From JAIVGZ01 sp964552205 (GTDB taxonomy: Bacteria; Pseudomonadota; Gammaproteobacteria; Natronospirales; JAIVGZ01): a DNA stretch of 64,000 nucleotides. The stretch spans positions 7,909-71,908 of the forward strand of contig CAZKFT010000008.1 of assembly GCA_964552205.1 (NCBI GenBank), given 5' to 3'. The first letter of the stretch is position 1; each line of letters starts with the position of its first letter. The notes under the pieces were generated by a model. The model did not search any database. It saw nothing but the letters and a program-made list of their open reading frames with translations, and was not told the DNA's origin. Of the stretch, positions 42,125-51,492 are shown piece by piece. Made by a program: the position numbers and the translations under genes.

Positions 42125-43926
42125 GTTTCCCCTTGGAGCGCATTCGGAACTTCTCAATCATCGCGCATATCGACCACGGTAAGTCGACGCTGGCTGACCG
42201 GTTCATACAGATTTGCGGTGGTTTGGAGGCGCGTGAGATGTCGGCTCAGGTCCTGGATTCCATGGACATCGAGCGGGAGCGCGGCATCACCATCAAGGCG
42301 CAAAGCGTGTCATTGGTCTACCGCGCGGCAGATGGCCATGATTACCAGCTGAATTTCATTGACACGCCTGGCCACGTCGACTTCTCTTACGAGGTTTCGC
42401 GTTCATTGGCTGCCTGTGAGGGAGCGCTGTTGGTTGTGGATGCCGGCCAGGGTGTGGAGGCTCAGAGCGTAGCCAATTGCTACACCGCAATTGATGAAGG
42501 ATTGGAAGTTGTCCCGGTACTGAACAAGATGGATTTGCCCCAAGCTGACCCGGAGCGGGTAGCAAACGAAATCGAAGAGATTATCGGAATTGGGGCAAGC
42601 GACGCGGTTCGATGCAGCGCAAAGTCCGGGGAAGGTGTACCGGAGGTCATCGAGGAGATGATTCGTCGTGTGCCGCATCCACAGGGGGACAGGGATGCGC
42701 CACTGCAGGCATTGATCATCGACTCATGGTTTGATCCCTATGTGGGTGTCATTTCCTTGGTGCGCGTCATGCAGGGCACACTGACACCCAAGCAAAAGAT
42801 GAAAGTGTGGTCCACGGGGCGGTCTCACCAAGTGGACAAGGTCGGCATCTTCACACCGAAGCGCACCGAGCGAAACCAGCTCACGGCCGGGGAAGTTGGA
42901 TTCGTGATTGCGGGTATCAAGGAAATCGATGGTGCTCCGGTCGGTGACACTTTGACCTCGGAAAATCAACCTTGCGCTGCGCCATTGCCCGGCTTCAAGC
43001 AAGTGCAGCCAAGGGTGTTCGCGGGCATGTTCCCGATATCATCCGATGATTACGAGGACTTCCGGGAGGCGTTGCAAAAGCTCCGATTGAATGACGCGGC
43101 ATTGAATTATGAGCCCGAGTCTTCCACTGCGTTGGGCTTCGGTTTCCGCTGCGGATTCCTTGGCATGCTGCACATGGAGATTGTCCAAGAGCGGCTGGAA
43201 CGAGAGTACGACCTCGAACTGATCACGACGGCCCCGACAGTGATATACGAGGTCGAGTCGACGGATGGGGCGATACTCAAGGTTGATAACCCATCCAAGC
43301 TCCCGGCGGTGAATTACATCAAGGAAATTCGGGAGCCCATCATTGTTGCGAACATCTTGGTCCCCCAAGAACACCTCGGGGCGGTCATTGCCCTCTGTGT
43401 GGAAAAGCGTGGCGTGCAGAAGCGTATGCAGTTCCTCGGGCGTCAGGTTTCGATAGCATGGGAATTGCCCTTGAGCGAAGTGGTTCTGGACTTCTTCGAC
43501 CGCCTCAAGTCATCCAGCCGTGGATACGCATCGTTTGATTATCATTTCGAACGTTTCCAGGCAGCACCCCTAGTCAAACTTGACGTGCTTATCAACGGCG
43601 AAAAGGTGGACGCGCTCGCGGTCATCATCCACCGTGAAGCAGCCCAGTATCGTGGAAGAGAACTCGTGGACCGCATGAAGGACCTTATACCGCGCCAGAT
43701 GTTCGAAGTCGCTATCCAGGCGGCCATAGGGTCGCATGTCATCGCGCGAAGTTCTGTCAAGGCCCTGCGCAAGAATGTTACCGCCAAATGTTACGGTGGT
43801 GATGCATCCAGAAAACGGAAGCTGCTGGAAAAGCAGAAGGCAGGTAAGAAGCGCATGAAGCAGGTAGGAAGTGTGGAAATCCCCCAGGAGGCTTTCCTGG
43901 CAGTTCTCAAGGTGGACAACAAATGA
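42121..43926 (+). CDS. lepA: elongation factor 4 (LepA), ribosomal GTPase
   Basis: 601 residues from ATG 42121. G1 'IAHIDHGKSTLADR', G3 'DTPGHVDF' and G4 'NKMD' are present, followed by EF-G-like domains and the LepA-specific C-terminus ('RKNVTAKCYGGDASRKRKL'). Remobilises or back-translocates ribosomes under ionic stress and aids initiation. It overlaps both neighbours by 4 nt. Confidence 0.97.
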   Translation: MSFPLERIRNFSIIAHIDHGKSTLADRFIQICGGLEAREMSAQVLDSMDIERERGITIKAQSVSLVYRAADGHDYQLNFIDTPGHVDFSYEVSRSLAACEGALLVVDAGQGVEAQSVANCYTAIDEGLEVVPVLNKMDLPQADPERVANEIEEIIGIGASDAVRCSAKSGEGVPEVIEEMIRRVPHPQGDRDAPLQALIIDSWFDPYVGVISLVRVMQGTLTPKQKMKVWSTGRSHQVDKVGIFTPKRTERNQLTAGEVGFVIAGIKEIDGAPVGDTLTSENQPCAAPLPGFKQVQPRVFAGMFPISSDDYEDFREALQKLRLNDAALNYEPESSTALGFGFRCGFLGMLHMEIVQERLEREYDLELITTAPTVIYEVESTDGAILKVDNPSKLPAVNYIKEIREPIIVANILVPQEHLGAVIALCVEKRGVQKRMQFLGRQVSIAWELPLSEVVLDFFDRLKSSSRGYASFDYHFERFQAAPLVKLDVLINGEKVDALAVIIHREAAQYRGRELVDRMKDLIPRQMFEVAIQAAIGSHVIARSSVKALRKNVTAKCYGGDASRKRKLLEKQKAGKKRMKQVGSVEIPQEAFLAVLKVDNK

Positions 43927-44687
43927 TGCACTTCGATTTCGCGACAGCTCTGGTGATCGCCGCCCTTGTCACCGGCGTCATCTGGTTGTTGGACGTCCTT
44001 TGGTGGCGCAAGAGGCGGGACCTTGCAGCGGGCGCCAGGGAACCGGTGATTGTGGATTACGCCCGTTCGTTCTTCCCGCTCATCGTGTTGGTCCTGGTGC
44101 TGAGGTCGTTCCTGGGGGAGCCATTCCGGATACCATCCGGATCCATGCAACCCACCCTCGAGATTGGCGACTTCATTCTTGTGAACAAGTTCGCCTACGG
44201 GCTGCGCCTTCCAGTCACTCATTGGAAGTTCATGGACATAGGTGCGCCACGGCGTGGTGATGTGGCGGTATTCAGATACCCGCTAGACACCCGGGTGGAC
44301 TTCATCAAGCGCGTAGTCGGACTCCCGGGGGATCACATCGTTTACCGTGACAAGCAACTGTATATCAACGGGGAATTAGTCCCGCAGTCGGTTCTGGGTG
44401 CGTATGGCGCGTTCCCGCTGAGCGTCATTCAGCGCCGGGAGGAAGTGATTGGCGAAGTCCCCCACGAATTGCTGGTCATGCCAGGTCGGGATACCCCTGA
44501 ACTTGAGTTTTATGTCCCGGAGGGCCGATACTTCGTCATGGGAGACAACCGCGACAACAGCAACGATAGTCGGGAGTGGGGTATGGTCCCGGAAGACAAC
44601 TTGGTGGGTCGTGCGGTGGTGGTCTGGATGAGCTGGGCCCCGGGCCGTGGACCGGTGTGGAGCCGATTCGGTACGCGTATCAACTGA
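43923..44687 (+). CDS. lepB: signal peptidase I
   Basis: 254 residues. Two N-terminal membrane helices (about 5-24 and 47-65) place the catalytic domain in the periplasm. Nucleophile Ser74 ('RIPSGSMQPTL') and general base Lys129 ('DFIKRVVGLPGD') are present, and 'GDNRDNSNDSREWG' is box E. It removes signal peptides from exported proteins. It follows lepA, as in E. coli. Confidence 0.97.
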   Translation: MMHFDFATALVIAALVTGVIWLLDVLWWRKRRDLAAGAREPVIVDYARSFFPLIVLVLVLRSFLGEPFRIPSGSMQPTLEIGDFILVNKFAYGLRLPVTHWKFMDIGAPRRGDVAVFRYPLDTRVDFIKRVVGLPGDHIVYRDKQLYINGELVPQSVLGAYGAFPLSVIQRREEVIGEVPHELLVMPGRDTPELEFYVPEGRYFVMGDNRDNSNDSREWGMVPEDNLVGRAVVVWMSWAPGRGPVWSRFGTRIN

Positions 44688-44703
44688 CGCAGGAGTATGA
44701 GCA

Positions 44704-45075
44704 ATGATGAGCCGACACAGACAACGGGGCATGACCTTCATAGGCTGGATGGTGCTGCTGGGAATGATTGGCTTTCTGGTCATGATCGGACTCAAGCTCA
44801 TGCCGCCCTACATGGAGTTCTTCAAGGTGCGATCCACATTGGATTCGGTTGCCTCCGAGATCAACAATGAGACCACTACTGCCGAGATCCGGCAGATGGT
44901 CGGTGCACGATTCCAGGTGAACGACGTCCGCACAATCAATAACCGCGATATTGTCATCAACAGGGATGGCGGCATTCTCACGTTGACCGTCAACTACGAG
45001 TACCGTACTCCAATGTTCGCCAATGTGGATGCGGTGGTCATGTTCGAGAAGTCCGTCGAGGCGGGGGCGCGTTGA
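44704..45075 (+). CDS. DUF4845 membrane-anchored protein
   Basis: 123 residues; ATG 44704, with another ATG at 44707, behind AGGAG. 'RQRGMTFIGWMVLLGMIGFL' is a pilin-like N-terminal segment, then a small domain ending in 'YRTPMFANVDAVVMFEKSV'. The family is regularly found between lepB and rnc in beta- and gammaproteobacteria; its function is unknown. The stop overlaps the TTG of rnc. Confidence 0.88.
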   Translation: MMSRHRQRGMTFIGWMVLLGMIGFLVMIGLKLMPPYMEFFKVRSTLDSVASEINNETTTAEIRQMVGARFQVNDVRTINNRDIVINRDGGILTLTVNYEYRTPMFANVDAVVMFEKSVEAGAR

Positions 45076-45758
45076 ACGACGGGCGCATAGCGCTCGAACA
45101 ACGCATTGGCCATGTCTTCACCGACCAGTCCCTTCTGGATGGTGCACTCACCCACCGCAGTGCCAGGGGGCGGCACAACGAGCGCCTCGAGTTTCTTGGT
45201 GATGCCGTTCTTGGTCTCGTAGTTGCAGAGGCGCTTTACCGCGGCAATCCCGAACTGCAGGAAGGCGATTTGAGTCGTATGCGTGCGGCCTTGGTCAGGG
45301 CAGAGACACTTGCTGAGGTCGCGTCTGAGTTGGGTCTTGGTGAGTTGGTGATCCTCGGCCCAGGAGAAATGAAGAGTGGGGGGCATCGGCGAGGATCAAT
45401 CCTCGGTGACGCGGTCGAGGCGATTGTCGGGGCGGTGTACCTCGACGGCGGGTTTGCCGCCGCGAGGGACGTGGTGTTGAGGATGTTGGCAACGCGACTG
45501 GCATCCCCACCGGATCCGGACACCCTCAAGGATTCCAAGACCAGGTTGCAGGAGTTGCTGCAGGGACAGCAGATGCAGTTACCTACTTACGACCTCATTG
45601 AATCCTCAGGTCCACCGCACGAGCAGCTTTTCAAGGTTTCCTGTGCTGTCCCCGAAATGGAATTGCATGGGGAGGGCGTGGCCTCGAGTCGACGAGCAGC
45701 GGAGCAGGCTGCTGCAGCAATGGTGCTTGACCTCCTGGACGCGAACGGCGGTGAGTGA
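45072..45758 (+). CDS. rnc: ribonuclease III
   Basis: 228 residues, TTG start in a TTGA overlap. Signature 'HNERLEFLGDAVLGLVVAE', the second catalytic carboxylates near 'ILGDAVEAIVGAVYLDGG', then a double-strand RNA-binding domain from about 155. It processes rRNA precursors and structured RNAs. It overlaps era by 8 nt. Confidence 0.96.
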   Translation: MNDGRIALEQRIGHVFTDQSLLDGALTHRSARGRHNERLEFLGDAVLGLVVAEALYRGNPELQEGDLSRMRAALVRAETLAEVASELGLGELVILGPGEMKSGGHRRGSILGDAVEAIVGAVYLDGGFAAARDVVLRMLATRLASPPDPDTLKDSKTRLQELLQGQQMQLPTYDLIESSGPPHEQLFKVSCAVPEMELHGEGVASSRRAAEQAAAAMVLDLLDANGGE

Positions 45759-46638
45759 GTTTCGCTGCGGTCTGGTTGCGCTGGTCGGGCGCCCGAATGT
45801 CGGAAAATCCACCTTGCTCAACCGCATACTGGGTCAAAAGGTGTCCATCGTTACACCACGCCCACAAACTACCCGCCATACAGTGACTGGAATTCTGACA
45901 GAGGGTCGCGGCCAAGTGGTTTTCATCGACACGCCAGGCATGCACCAGGATGGCAAGCAGGCCATTAACCGGTACATGAACCGGGCTGCCGCTGGTGCTT
46001 TGGCGGATGCCGATATCGTGGTGGTCATTGTCGAAGCGCTCAAGCTAACGGACGAGGATGAAGCGGTGTTGGAGCGTGCCCGTACGGCAAGTGCTCCCGT
46101 GGGGCTTGTCATCAACAAGGTGGATCGCGTCAAGGACAAGGCAAAGTTGCTGCCATTTATTAAAAATATCCAGGGCAAGGCAGATTTTGCGTTCATCATT
46201 CCGCTGTCAGCAAGTCAGGGGGAGAACCTGCCATCCCTCGTGGATGAACTGTTCGAGCGTCTGCCCGTTTCCGGGCCGCTGTATCCCGAGGACCAGGTCA
46301 CGGACCGCAGTATGAGGTTCATTGCGGCAGAGCTCATTCGGGAGAAGCTCATGATGCGTTTGCAGCAGGAGGTCCCTTATGGGGTCACCGTCGAGATTGA
46401 GCGATATGAAGAGGCGGAGCGACGCACTGAGATTGATGCGGTCATTTGGGTTGGACGTGACAGCCACAAGGGAATGGTCATAGGCAAAGGTGGTGGTCTG
46501 CTTCGCGACATCGGTTCCGCGGTGCGACAAGAGCTGAAAAGCATGCTCGAGAGGCCTGTCCATCTGCAGCTATGGGTGAAGGTCCGCGATGGATGGGCAG
46601 ATGATGAGAAAGCATTGCACCGCTTCGGTTACGAATGA
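45751..46638 (+). CDS. era: GTPase Era
   Basis: 295 residues from GTG 45751; the longer frame goes into rnc without homology. G1 'GRPNVGKSTLLNR', G3 'DTPGMHQDG', G4 'NKVDRVKD', and the C-terminal KH domain 'VIGKGGGLLRDIGSAVRQEL'. Binds 16S rRNA and helps 30S assembly. Directly after rnc and before recO, the usual order. Confidence 0.96.
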   Translation: MSEFRCGLVALVGRPNVGKSTLLNRILGQKVSIVTPRPQTTRHTVTGILTEGRGQVVFIDTPGMHQDGKQAINRYMNRAAAGALADADIVVVIVEALKLTDEDEAVLERARTASAPVGLVINKVDRVKDKAKLLPFIKNIQGKADFAFIIPLSASQGENLPSLVDELFERLPVSGPLYPEDQVTDRSMRFIAAELIREKLMMRLQQEVPYGVTVEIERYEEAERRTEIDAVIWVGRDSHKGMVIGKGGGLLRDIGSAVRQELKSMLERPVHLQLWVKVRDGWADDEKALHRFGYE

Positions 46639-47348
46639 GTCGAGTTTCGCTTGAGCCGACATGGGTGCTTCATACCCGTCCTTGGCGGGATACGAGCCTG
46701 ATGCTGGAAGCGCTGAGCCGCGATCATGGACGGGTTGGGCTGATTGCCCGTGGTGTACGCGGGCCTCGCGCAAGGTGGCGAGGCCTGTTGCAACCCTTGC
46801 AGCCGCTGGTCTTGTCTTGGTCGGGAAAGGGTGAATTGTCAACATTGTCAGGGTGCGAGGCGGATGGTCCAGCCGTCCCGCTACGTGACGAGGCACTGAT
46901 GTCCGCGTGGTATCTGCACGAAGTTCTGCTAAGACTGTTGCAACGCAACGACCCGCATCCGCCCTTGTATGCTGCCTACGGAACAGCCTTGCGAGGCTTG
47001 GCATCGGGGAACCCTTCTGCTTTGCGTGTGTTCGAGAAGCGACTGCTCGACGAGTTGGGGTGGGGGCCAAGTTATGACCACGCCAGTGATGATGGCACAC
47101 CAGTGGATCCCCAGCGCACCTATGGATTCTCCCCCGACCGCGGCGTCCTGGCGCAGTCAAATGGCGACATCCAGGTCCGTGGGGCGGTGCTATTGGCACT
47201 TGCCCATGAACAGTTTCCCGACGCGCAATTGGTGAAGGAGGCACGGCGCGTGCTGCAGCTTGCGATTGAGCCTCACCTTGGCGGGCGTCCACTGGAGAGC
47301 AGGGCACTGCTCCGGCAGTGGCGGGACCGCCGAGGTCCCCCGGTATAA
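46635..47348 (+). CDS. recO: DNA repair protein RecO
   Basis: 237 residues. N-terminal OB fold 'VSLEPTWVLHTRPWRDTSLM' and 'GRVGLIARGVRGPRARWRG', then the helical domain. No zinc-binding cysteine set, as in E. coli RecO. Loads RecA on gapped DNA with RecR. It overlaps era by 4 nt. Its stop codon is part of the TATAAT ahead of pdxJ. Confidence 0.94.
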   Translation: MSRVSLEPTWVLHTRPWRDTSLMLEALSRDHGRVGLIARGVRGPRARWRGLLQPLQPLVLSWSGKGELSTLSGCEADGPAVPLRDEALMSAWYLHEVLLRLLQRNDPHPPLYAAYGTALRGLASGNPSALRVFEKRLLDELGWGPSYDHASDDGTPVDPQRTYGFSPDRGVLAQSNGDIQVRGAVLLALAHEQFPDAQLVKEARRVLQLAIEPHLGGRPLESRALLRQWRDRRGPPV

Positions 47349-47349
47349 T
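47344..47349 (+). promoter_or_regulatory. TATAAT hexamer 6 nt before the pdxJ start
   Basis: A perfect -10 hexamer overlapping the recO stop. Transcription would begin at or next to the pdxJ ATG (47356), giving a leaderless message. No -35 or TG extension is evident, and pdxJ has no Shine-Dalgarno. Confidence 0.4.
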
Positions 47350-47355
47350 CCCCCA

Positions 47356-48090
47356 ATGACTGGAATCCTGTTGGGCGTGAATGTGGACCATGTGGCTACC
47401 TTGCGGCAGGCAAGGCGCACCCCGTACCCGGACCCGGTTGCCGCCGCTTTGATTGCAGAGTCAGCTGGCGCTGACAGCATCACCGTCCATTTGCGCGAGG
47501 ATCGCCGCCACATCCAGGAACGAGACGTCACCGTTTTGCGCGAACGACTCCGGTCGCGCCTGAATCTGGAAATGGCAGTGACTTCAGAGATGCTGATGTT
47601 TGCAGCCGAAGTCCGGCCTGCAGAATGCTGCTTGGTCCCGGAGAGACGGGAGGAGCTGACCACGGAGGGTGGTTTGGACGTCATTTCGATGATGCAGAGC
47701 ATTGCCGCGGCCTGTGAACAACTCTCGAGCGTTGGAACACGGACAGCCTTGTTCATCGACCCTGACCATGACCAGATTAAAGCCGCCGCAGAGGCCGGGG
47801 CACCAGTCATCGAGCTGCACACGGGTTCCTATGCGGATGCGGACAGCGACGATAATCGCCAACGGGAACTGGAGCGCATCCGCTCTGCCAATGTGTTCGC
47901 GCAATCGCTGGGACTGGAAGTCCATGCCGGCCATGGCCTCACGCATGACAATGTAGGGGCAATTGCGGCCATGCCCGGAATCACTGAGTTGAACATCGGT
48001 CATGCCATCATTGCAGATGCGGTCTTTATCGGTTTGGCGGCAGCAGTGACGAGAATGAAACGAGCAATGGTAGAGGCGAGGGGCGCGTGA
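47356..48090 (+). CDS. pdxJ: pyridoxine 5'-phosphate synthase
   Basis: 244 residues from ATG 47356. 'LLGVNVDHVATLRQARRTPYPDP', 'GADSITVHLREDRRHI' and 'GLEVHAGHGLTHDN' are PdxJ signatures, with the His and Glu of the active site. Joins 3-amino-2-oxopropyl phosphate with deoxyxylulose 5-phosphate to give pyridoxine 5'-phosphate. It supplies PLP, the cofactor of Kbl and the Cys/Met enzyme in this window. It overlaps acpS (GTGA). Confidence 0.96.
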   Translation: MTGILLGVNVDHVATLRQARRTPYPDPVAAALIAESAGADSITVHLREDRRHIQERDVTVLRERLRSRLNLEMAVTSEMLMFAAEVRPAECCLVPERREELTTEGGLDVISMMQSIAAACEQLSSVGTRTALFIDPDHDQIKAAAEAGAPVIELHTGSYADADSDDNRQRELERIRSANVFAQSLGLEVHAGHGLTHDNVGAIAAMPGITELNIGHAIIADAVFIGLAAAVTRMKRAMVEARGA

Positions 48091-48467
48091 TTTTTGGCAT
48101 TGGCAGTGATGTCATTGAGCTGGCGCGGATTGCCGCGGCTTGGGAGCGGTTTGGGATGCGTTTTGCTCGCCGTATCCTGACCCCCCACGAGTTGCACGCA
48201 TTTGAAGGAGCGAAGGACCGGCCGCGTTTCCTCGCCCGTAGGTTCGCCGCCAAGGAGGCCATGTGCAAGGCGCTTGGAACCGGCTTCGCACATGGAATAT
48301 CGGCAAGAAGGCTTGGCGTAGTGGCAGATGCGTGGGGCAAGCCACAGGTCGCGCTGGAGCCGGAAGCCGCGGCTATTGCAGGGCGCCTGGGTGCTGGAAG
48401 AGGATTTCTCACGCTCACCGATGAGCGTGATGTTGTCATCGCTTTTGCGGTTTTCGAACGCGCTTAA
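48087..48467 (+). CDS. acpS: holo-[acyl-carrier-protein] synthase
   Basis: 126 residues, GTG start. 'IFGIGSDVIELARI' (magnesium-binding Asp8) and 'RFAAKEAMCKALGTG' (Glu and Lys) are the AcpS motifs. Transfers phosphopantetheine from CoA to ACP. Last of the 14-gene string from rpoE. Its TAA shares the TTAA at 48464-48467 with the stop of the convergent gene. Confidence 0.95.
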   Translation: MIFGIGSDVIELARIAAAWERFGMRFARRILTPHELHAFEGAKDRPRFLARRFAAKEAMCKALGTGFAHGISARRLGVVADAWGKPQVALEPEAAAIAGRLGAGRGFLTLTDERDVVIAFAVFERA

Positions 48468-48967
48468 GGCGCAGCCAAGAGGGTGGCGCGCGTTCTGTCG
48501 GCCCTCTCGACCAGTGCAGGAATACCAGATTCCTGAAGCGCCCGAAGCAGGTCCGCAATCCCGTCGGGTCTACTGGCAGCGGATTCGAACTCAACGGTAA
48601 ACCGGCACGCGGTCGCGCGGCATTCGATGGTGTGGAGTTTCCCATCGTGCGCAGTGAGGACATCCTCCACTCGTCCGACCAAAAGTGCTGCGGCCTGGCG
48701 ACCCCAGGTCAGGTTGGCCCGTTCTTGCTCGAAACGCGCAATGAGGTCCGAGCCAGCACCCATGTTGTCAGGCTGACCAGCGGTCGCGGTCGCCTCAAGC
48801 TCCACGGTGGTGATTGTCGGCCGTGCCGGTTCTTCGCCCAAATCAACAATTCTGGCCGTGGCGGCCGGAGCCGTTTCGCTCTCCACGGGCAATCGCGGAT
48901 CCCAGGCCAGAAACGCCAGCGCAACAATCACAATCCCGACTGCGATCAATAGGTGCCGTCTTTCCAC
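48464..48967 (-). CDS. small membrane-anchored periplasmic protein with a two-cysteine motif, unknown function
   Basis: 167 residues. One hydrophobic N-terminal helix (about 5-21) without a clear cleavage site, then a Pro/Ala/Thr-rich linker and a folded C-terminal part. The part 'HTIECRATACRFTVEF' has two cysteines six apart that could form a disulfide. This type of ECR..CR block appears in uncharacterised secreted proteins. It overlaps the end of the hybrid kinase by 22 nt, so it belongs to that operon and could be a periplasmic accessory. I do not recognise a family. Confidence 0.65.
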   Translation of the reverse strand: MERRHLLIAVGIVIVALAFLAWDPRLPVESETAPAATARIVDLGEEPARPTITTVELEATATAGQPDNMGAGSDLIARFEQERANLTWGRQAAALLVGRVEDVLTAHDGKLHTIECRATACRFTVEFESAASRPDGIADLLRALQESGIPALVERADRTRATLLAAP

Positions 48968-51492
48968 TCAGGCCATGTCTCCGCTCGGATAAGGGCAAGT
49001 TCCATGTAGAGGCCCATCATACCTCGTACCGTGTCCGGTGAGGTCTCGTCGGCCGCTGCACCCAAGCCGCCCAGCTTGCAGGCGCCGGCGATGCCTTTGA
49101 TGTCATGAAGAACAGAATGGAATGTGGCTGTGTTCCGAGTTGCGTACGCTCCGAGCAGTGCGTACGCCAGCGGCGGAAGGTCCTCAGCCACCATCGTTCG
49201 GATCTCGGCTGTAAGCAAGGAGAGTTGTCGACCAACTGCCCGCCGCCTGTTGAGTAAATCACAAATCGTATGATAGAGCGTGTCTGTACTGATTGGCTTC
49301 ACCAGGAGCGTCGCAATACCTGCCTGAAAGGTGTCGATGTCCAGTTCGGCGGTGGCATCCGCTGTGATTGCTACCAGGACAGGGCGCCTGTTCGGGTGTC
49401 GGGAGAGCGTGCTTGCGAGTTCCATCCCGCTCATTCCGGGCATCTGCAAATCGACCAGCGCCACAGCTATCTTGGTAGTGTCGATTGCAAGTGCCGTTGT
49501 CCCACTTGCAGCTTGAAGGACTTCAGCGCCAAGGTTTTCCAACTGGTGTGCGACTAGAGTGCGGTTGATGCGGCTATCATCCACAACAAGCACGGAGGTG
49601 TCTTCAAGATCGGTGCCGTGCTGGGCAGATTCGCCAACATCTTGGCGTTCCAGTGCCCGCTGGAGCGCAGCCATTCCTGCGACCCGGGGGAGGTATACCA
49701 CGCCATCAGAGTGTTCGCGCCCTAGTTCGTCCAGAAGTACAAGCAATCGATGGTGGTCAGATGCGGCTTCGAGAGATGCGCTATCGTCACCGTTCACGAT
49801 ACATGCATCACATTCCATCGGGTTGTCGAACTGAACTTCATAGCCCAGCCGCGCCAACAGCTGGACCAGATGTGATTTCGTGAGTGGTTCCGGCTCCAGG
49901 ACACACACCGTCCCGGACATCACTTGGTGTGAGCTGCTTTCCTCCGTGGTCTCAAACATGAGCGTTACCGCGAATGTGCTGCCCTTACCTGGGGTAGACT
50001 CCAGCCTGATGTCACCTCCCATGGCTTCTACGAGGCGGTTGCAAATGACCAGCCCCAAGCCCGTGCCTGGGTACTTTGCAGTGCTGGGCGCAGACAGGCC
50101 AAATGCCTGGAATAGCTGCCGTTGCGTGGGTTCGTCCATTCCGCGACCGGTGTCGGCCACAGAAATCTCGAGGGTGATACCCCGCGAAGTCGCTTGCCCC
50201 GATACTGTTACCTGTACGGCAATCGTTCCCTCATCGGTGAACTTGATGGCGTTGCTCACCAGATTGGTGATGATTTCCTGAACTCTTGTCTGGTCACCGA
50301 CCAGTACCCAAGGTACGTCGTCCCGGACGCACCGGTTGATCACTAGACGCTTTTCGTAGGCGAGTGGTGCAACCAGATTCAGCACATCATCCACACAGGA
50401 ACGGATATCAAACGGCTCACGTGCCAGCGTCAATTTTCCAGCCTCAATCCTTGAGAGATCCAGAATGCTGTTGATGATCCGCATCAGGGATACTGCGGAC
50501 TGTTCGATGGTCAAGACATGCTCCCGTTGTTCTGGTGCAAGCTTGGTTCGCGAGAGAAGGTGCGTGAAGCCAATGATGCCGGACATGGGAGTGCGGATAT
50601 CGTGGCTCATGGCAGCCAAGAACTCACTCTTCAGGTGACTGGACTCCAGAGCTCTCTTGCGAGCAAGATCCAGTTCGACGTTGCTGATTTCCAGTGCTTC
50701 GACGGTTTCACGGATTTCGCGTGTGGCTTGGGCTATTTGCTCCTCCAGACTCTGTTGAGTCTTTGAAACCTCATCCGCCATGCGATTCATACCGGATTCA
50801 AGCATGCCCAGCTCGTTGTTTGAGGTCTCCGGGACCCTTACACCTGCTTCGCCTCGTTGAACCCTTGCCATGGCATCTGCAAGTTGCTCGATAGGACCGG
50901 CTATGCGGCGGCCAAGTCGCTGTGCGTGGAACACACTGATAATTACCCCCAGCAGAAGAATCGCGATTCCGGCAACCACGGCACGCAATTGCTGGGCGAG
51001 TTCCGGTGCAAGGGGCACCTCGATTTCCACACTGCCAAGACTGGGAATCTCATCGTCCGGCAATAAGACCAACTCACCCAGACCGACATCCAACTGTTTG
51101 ACCTCGGCCCTGAACACGCGGGACGCATCTGGACCTGCAAGGCGGTTGGCGAGACGTGTACTCCAATCCCAGCGGTCCAATTCAACAATTCTGGGGTTCG
51201 CAGCTCTCGCCAACAGGCGACCACTTTGGTCCCGGATGGTGACGGATCGCAGGTCTGCCTGGTTCAGAGCTACCTCAGAGAGGCGTTGTAGTACAGCCGT
51301 GTTGCGTGAAAATACGCCGTACTCGGCAGCGGGTGCCAGTTGGCTGACCACTGCCCGCCCCAAGTTCTCCTGATGCAAGCGTAAGTCCACGATTCGAAGG
51401 CCAACCATCCATGAGACCAAGATAAACGCGACCACTGCCGCGGGGAGGGTGCCTGCAATCAGCAACTGCCTGCTGATGCGTTGCGGCTTCAT
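48946..51492 (-). CDS. BarA-like hybrid sensor histidine kinase (HAMP-HisKA-HATPase-REC-Hpt)
   Basis: 848 residues from ATG 51492, overlapping the previous stop by 4 nt. Two membrane helices (about 10-31 and 170-189) flank a periplasmic sensor of about 140 residues. HAMP (about 190-243), coiled coil, HisKA with His297 ('AAMSHDIRTPMSG'), HATPase with N box 'NLVSNAIKFT' and 'DTGRGMD'. A degenerate receiver-like segment (about 527-615) has no obvious phosphoacceptor. A full receiver follows with Asp681 ('ALVDLQMPGMSG'), and a C-terminal Hpt has His796 ('VLHDIKGIAG'). The phosphorelay must end on a response regulator encoded elsewhere. No DNA-binding domain. Confidence 0.92.
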   Translation of the reverse strand: MKPQRISRQLLIAGTLPAAVVAFILVSWMVGLRIVDLRLHQENLGRAVVSQLAPAAEYGVFSRNTAVLQRLSEVALNQADLRSVTIRDQSGRLLARAANPRIVELDRWDWSTRLANRLAGPDASRVFRAEVKQLDVGLGELVLLPDDEIPSLGSVEIEVPLAPELAQQLRAVVAGIAILLLGVIISVFHAQRLGRRIAGPIEQLADAMARVQRGEAGVRVPETSNNELGMLESGMNRMADEVSKTQQSLEEQIAQATREIRETVEALEISNVELDLARKRALESSHLKSEFLAAMSHDIRTPMSGIIGFTHLLSRTKLAPEQREHVLTIEQSAVSLMRIINSILDLSRIEAGKLTLAREPFDIRSCVDDVLNLVAPLAYEKRLVINRCVRDDVPWVLVGDQTRVQEIITNLVSNAIKFTDEGTIAVQVTVSGQATSRGITLEISVADTGRGMDEPTQRQLFQAFGLSAPSTAKYPGTGLGLVICNRLVEAMGGDIRLESTPGKGSTFAVTLMFETTEESSSHQVMSGTVCVLEPEPLTKSHLVQLLARLGYEVQFDNPMECDACIVNGDDSASLEAASDHHRLLVLLDELGREHSDGVVYLPRVAGMAALQRALERQDVGESAQHGTDLEDTSVLVVDDSRINRTLVAHQLENLGAEVLQAASGTTALAIDTTKIAVALVDLQMPGMSGMELASTLSRHPNRRPVLVAITADATAELDIDTFQAGIATLLVKPISTDTLYHTICDLLNRRRAVGRQLSLLTAEIRTMVAEDLPPLAYALLGAYATRNTATFHSVLHDIKGIAGACKLGGLGAAADETSPDTVRGMMGLYMELALIRAETWPEWKDGTY

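Noticed and set aside
46570..47391. 273-residue minus-strand frame opposite recO
   Set aside because: Low-complexity Arg/Pro/His composition and full overlap with recO, which has its family signatures and operon position.
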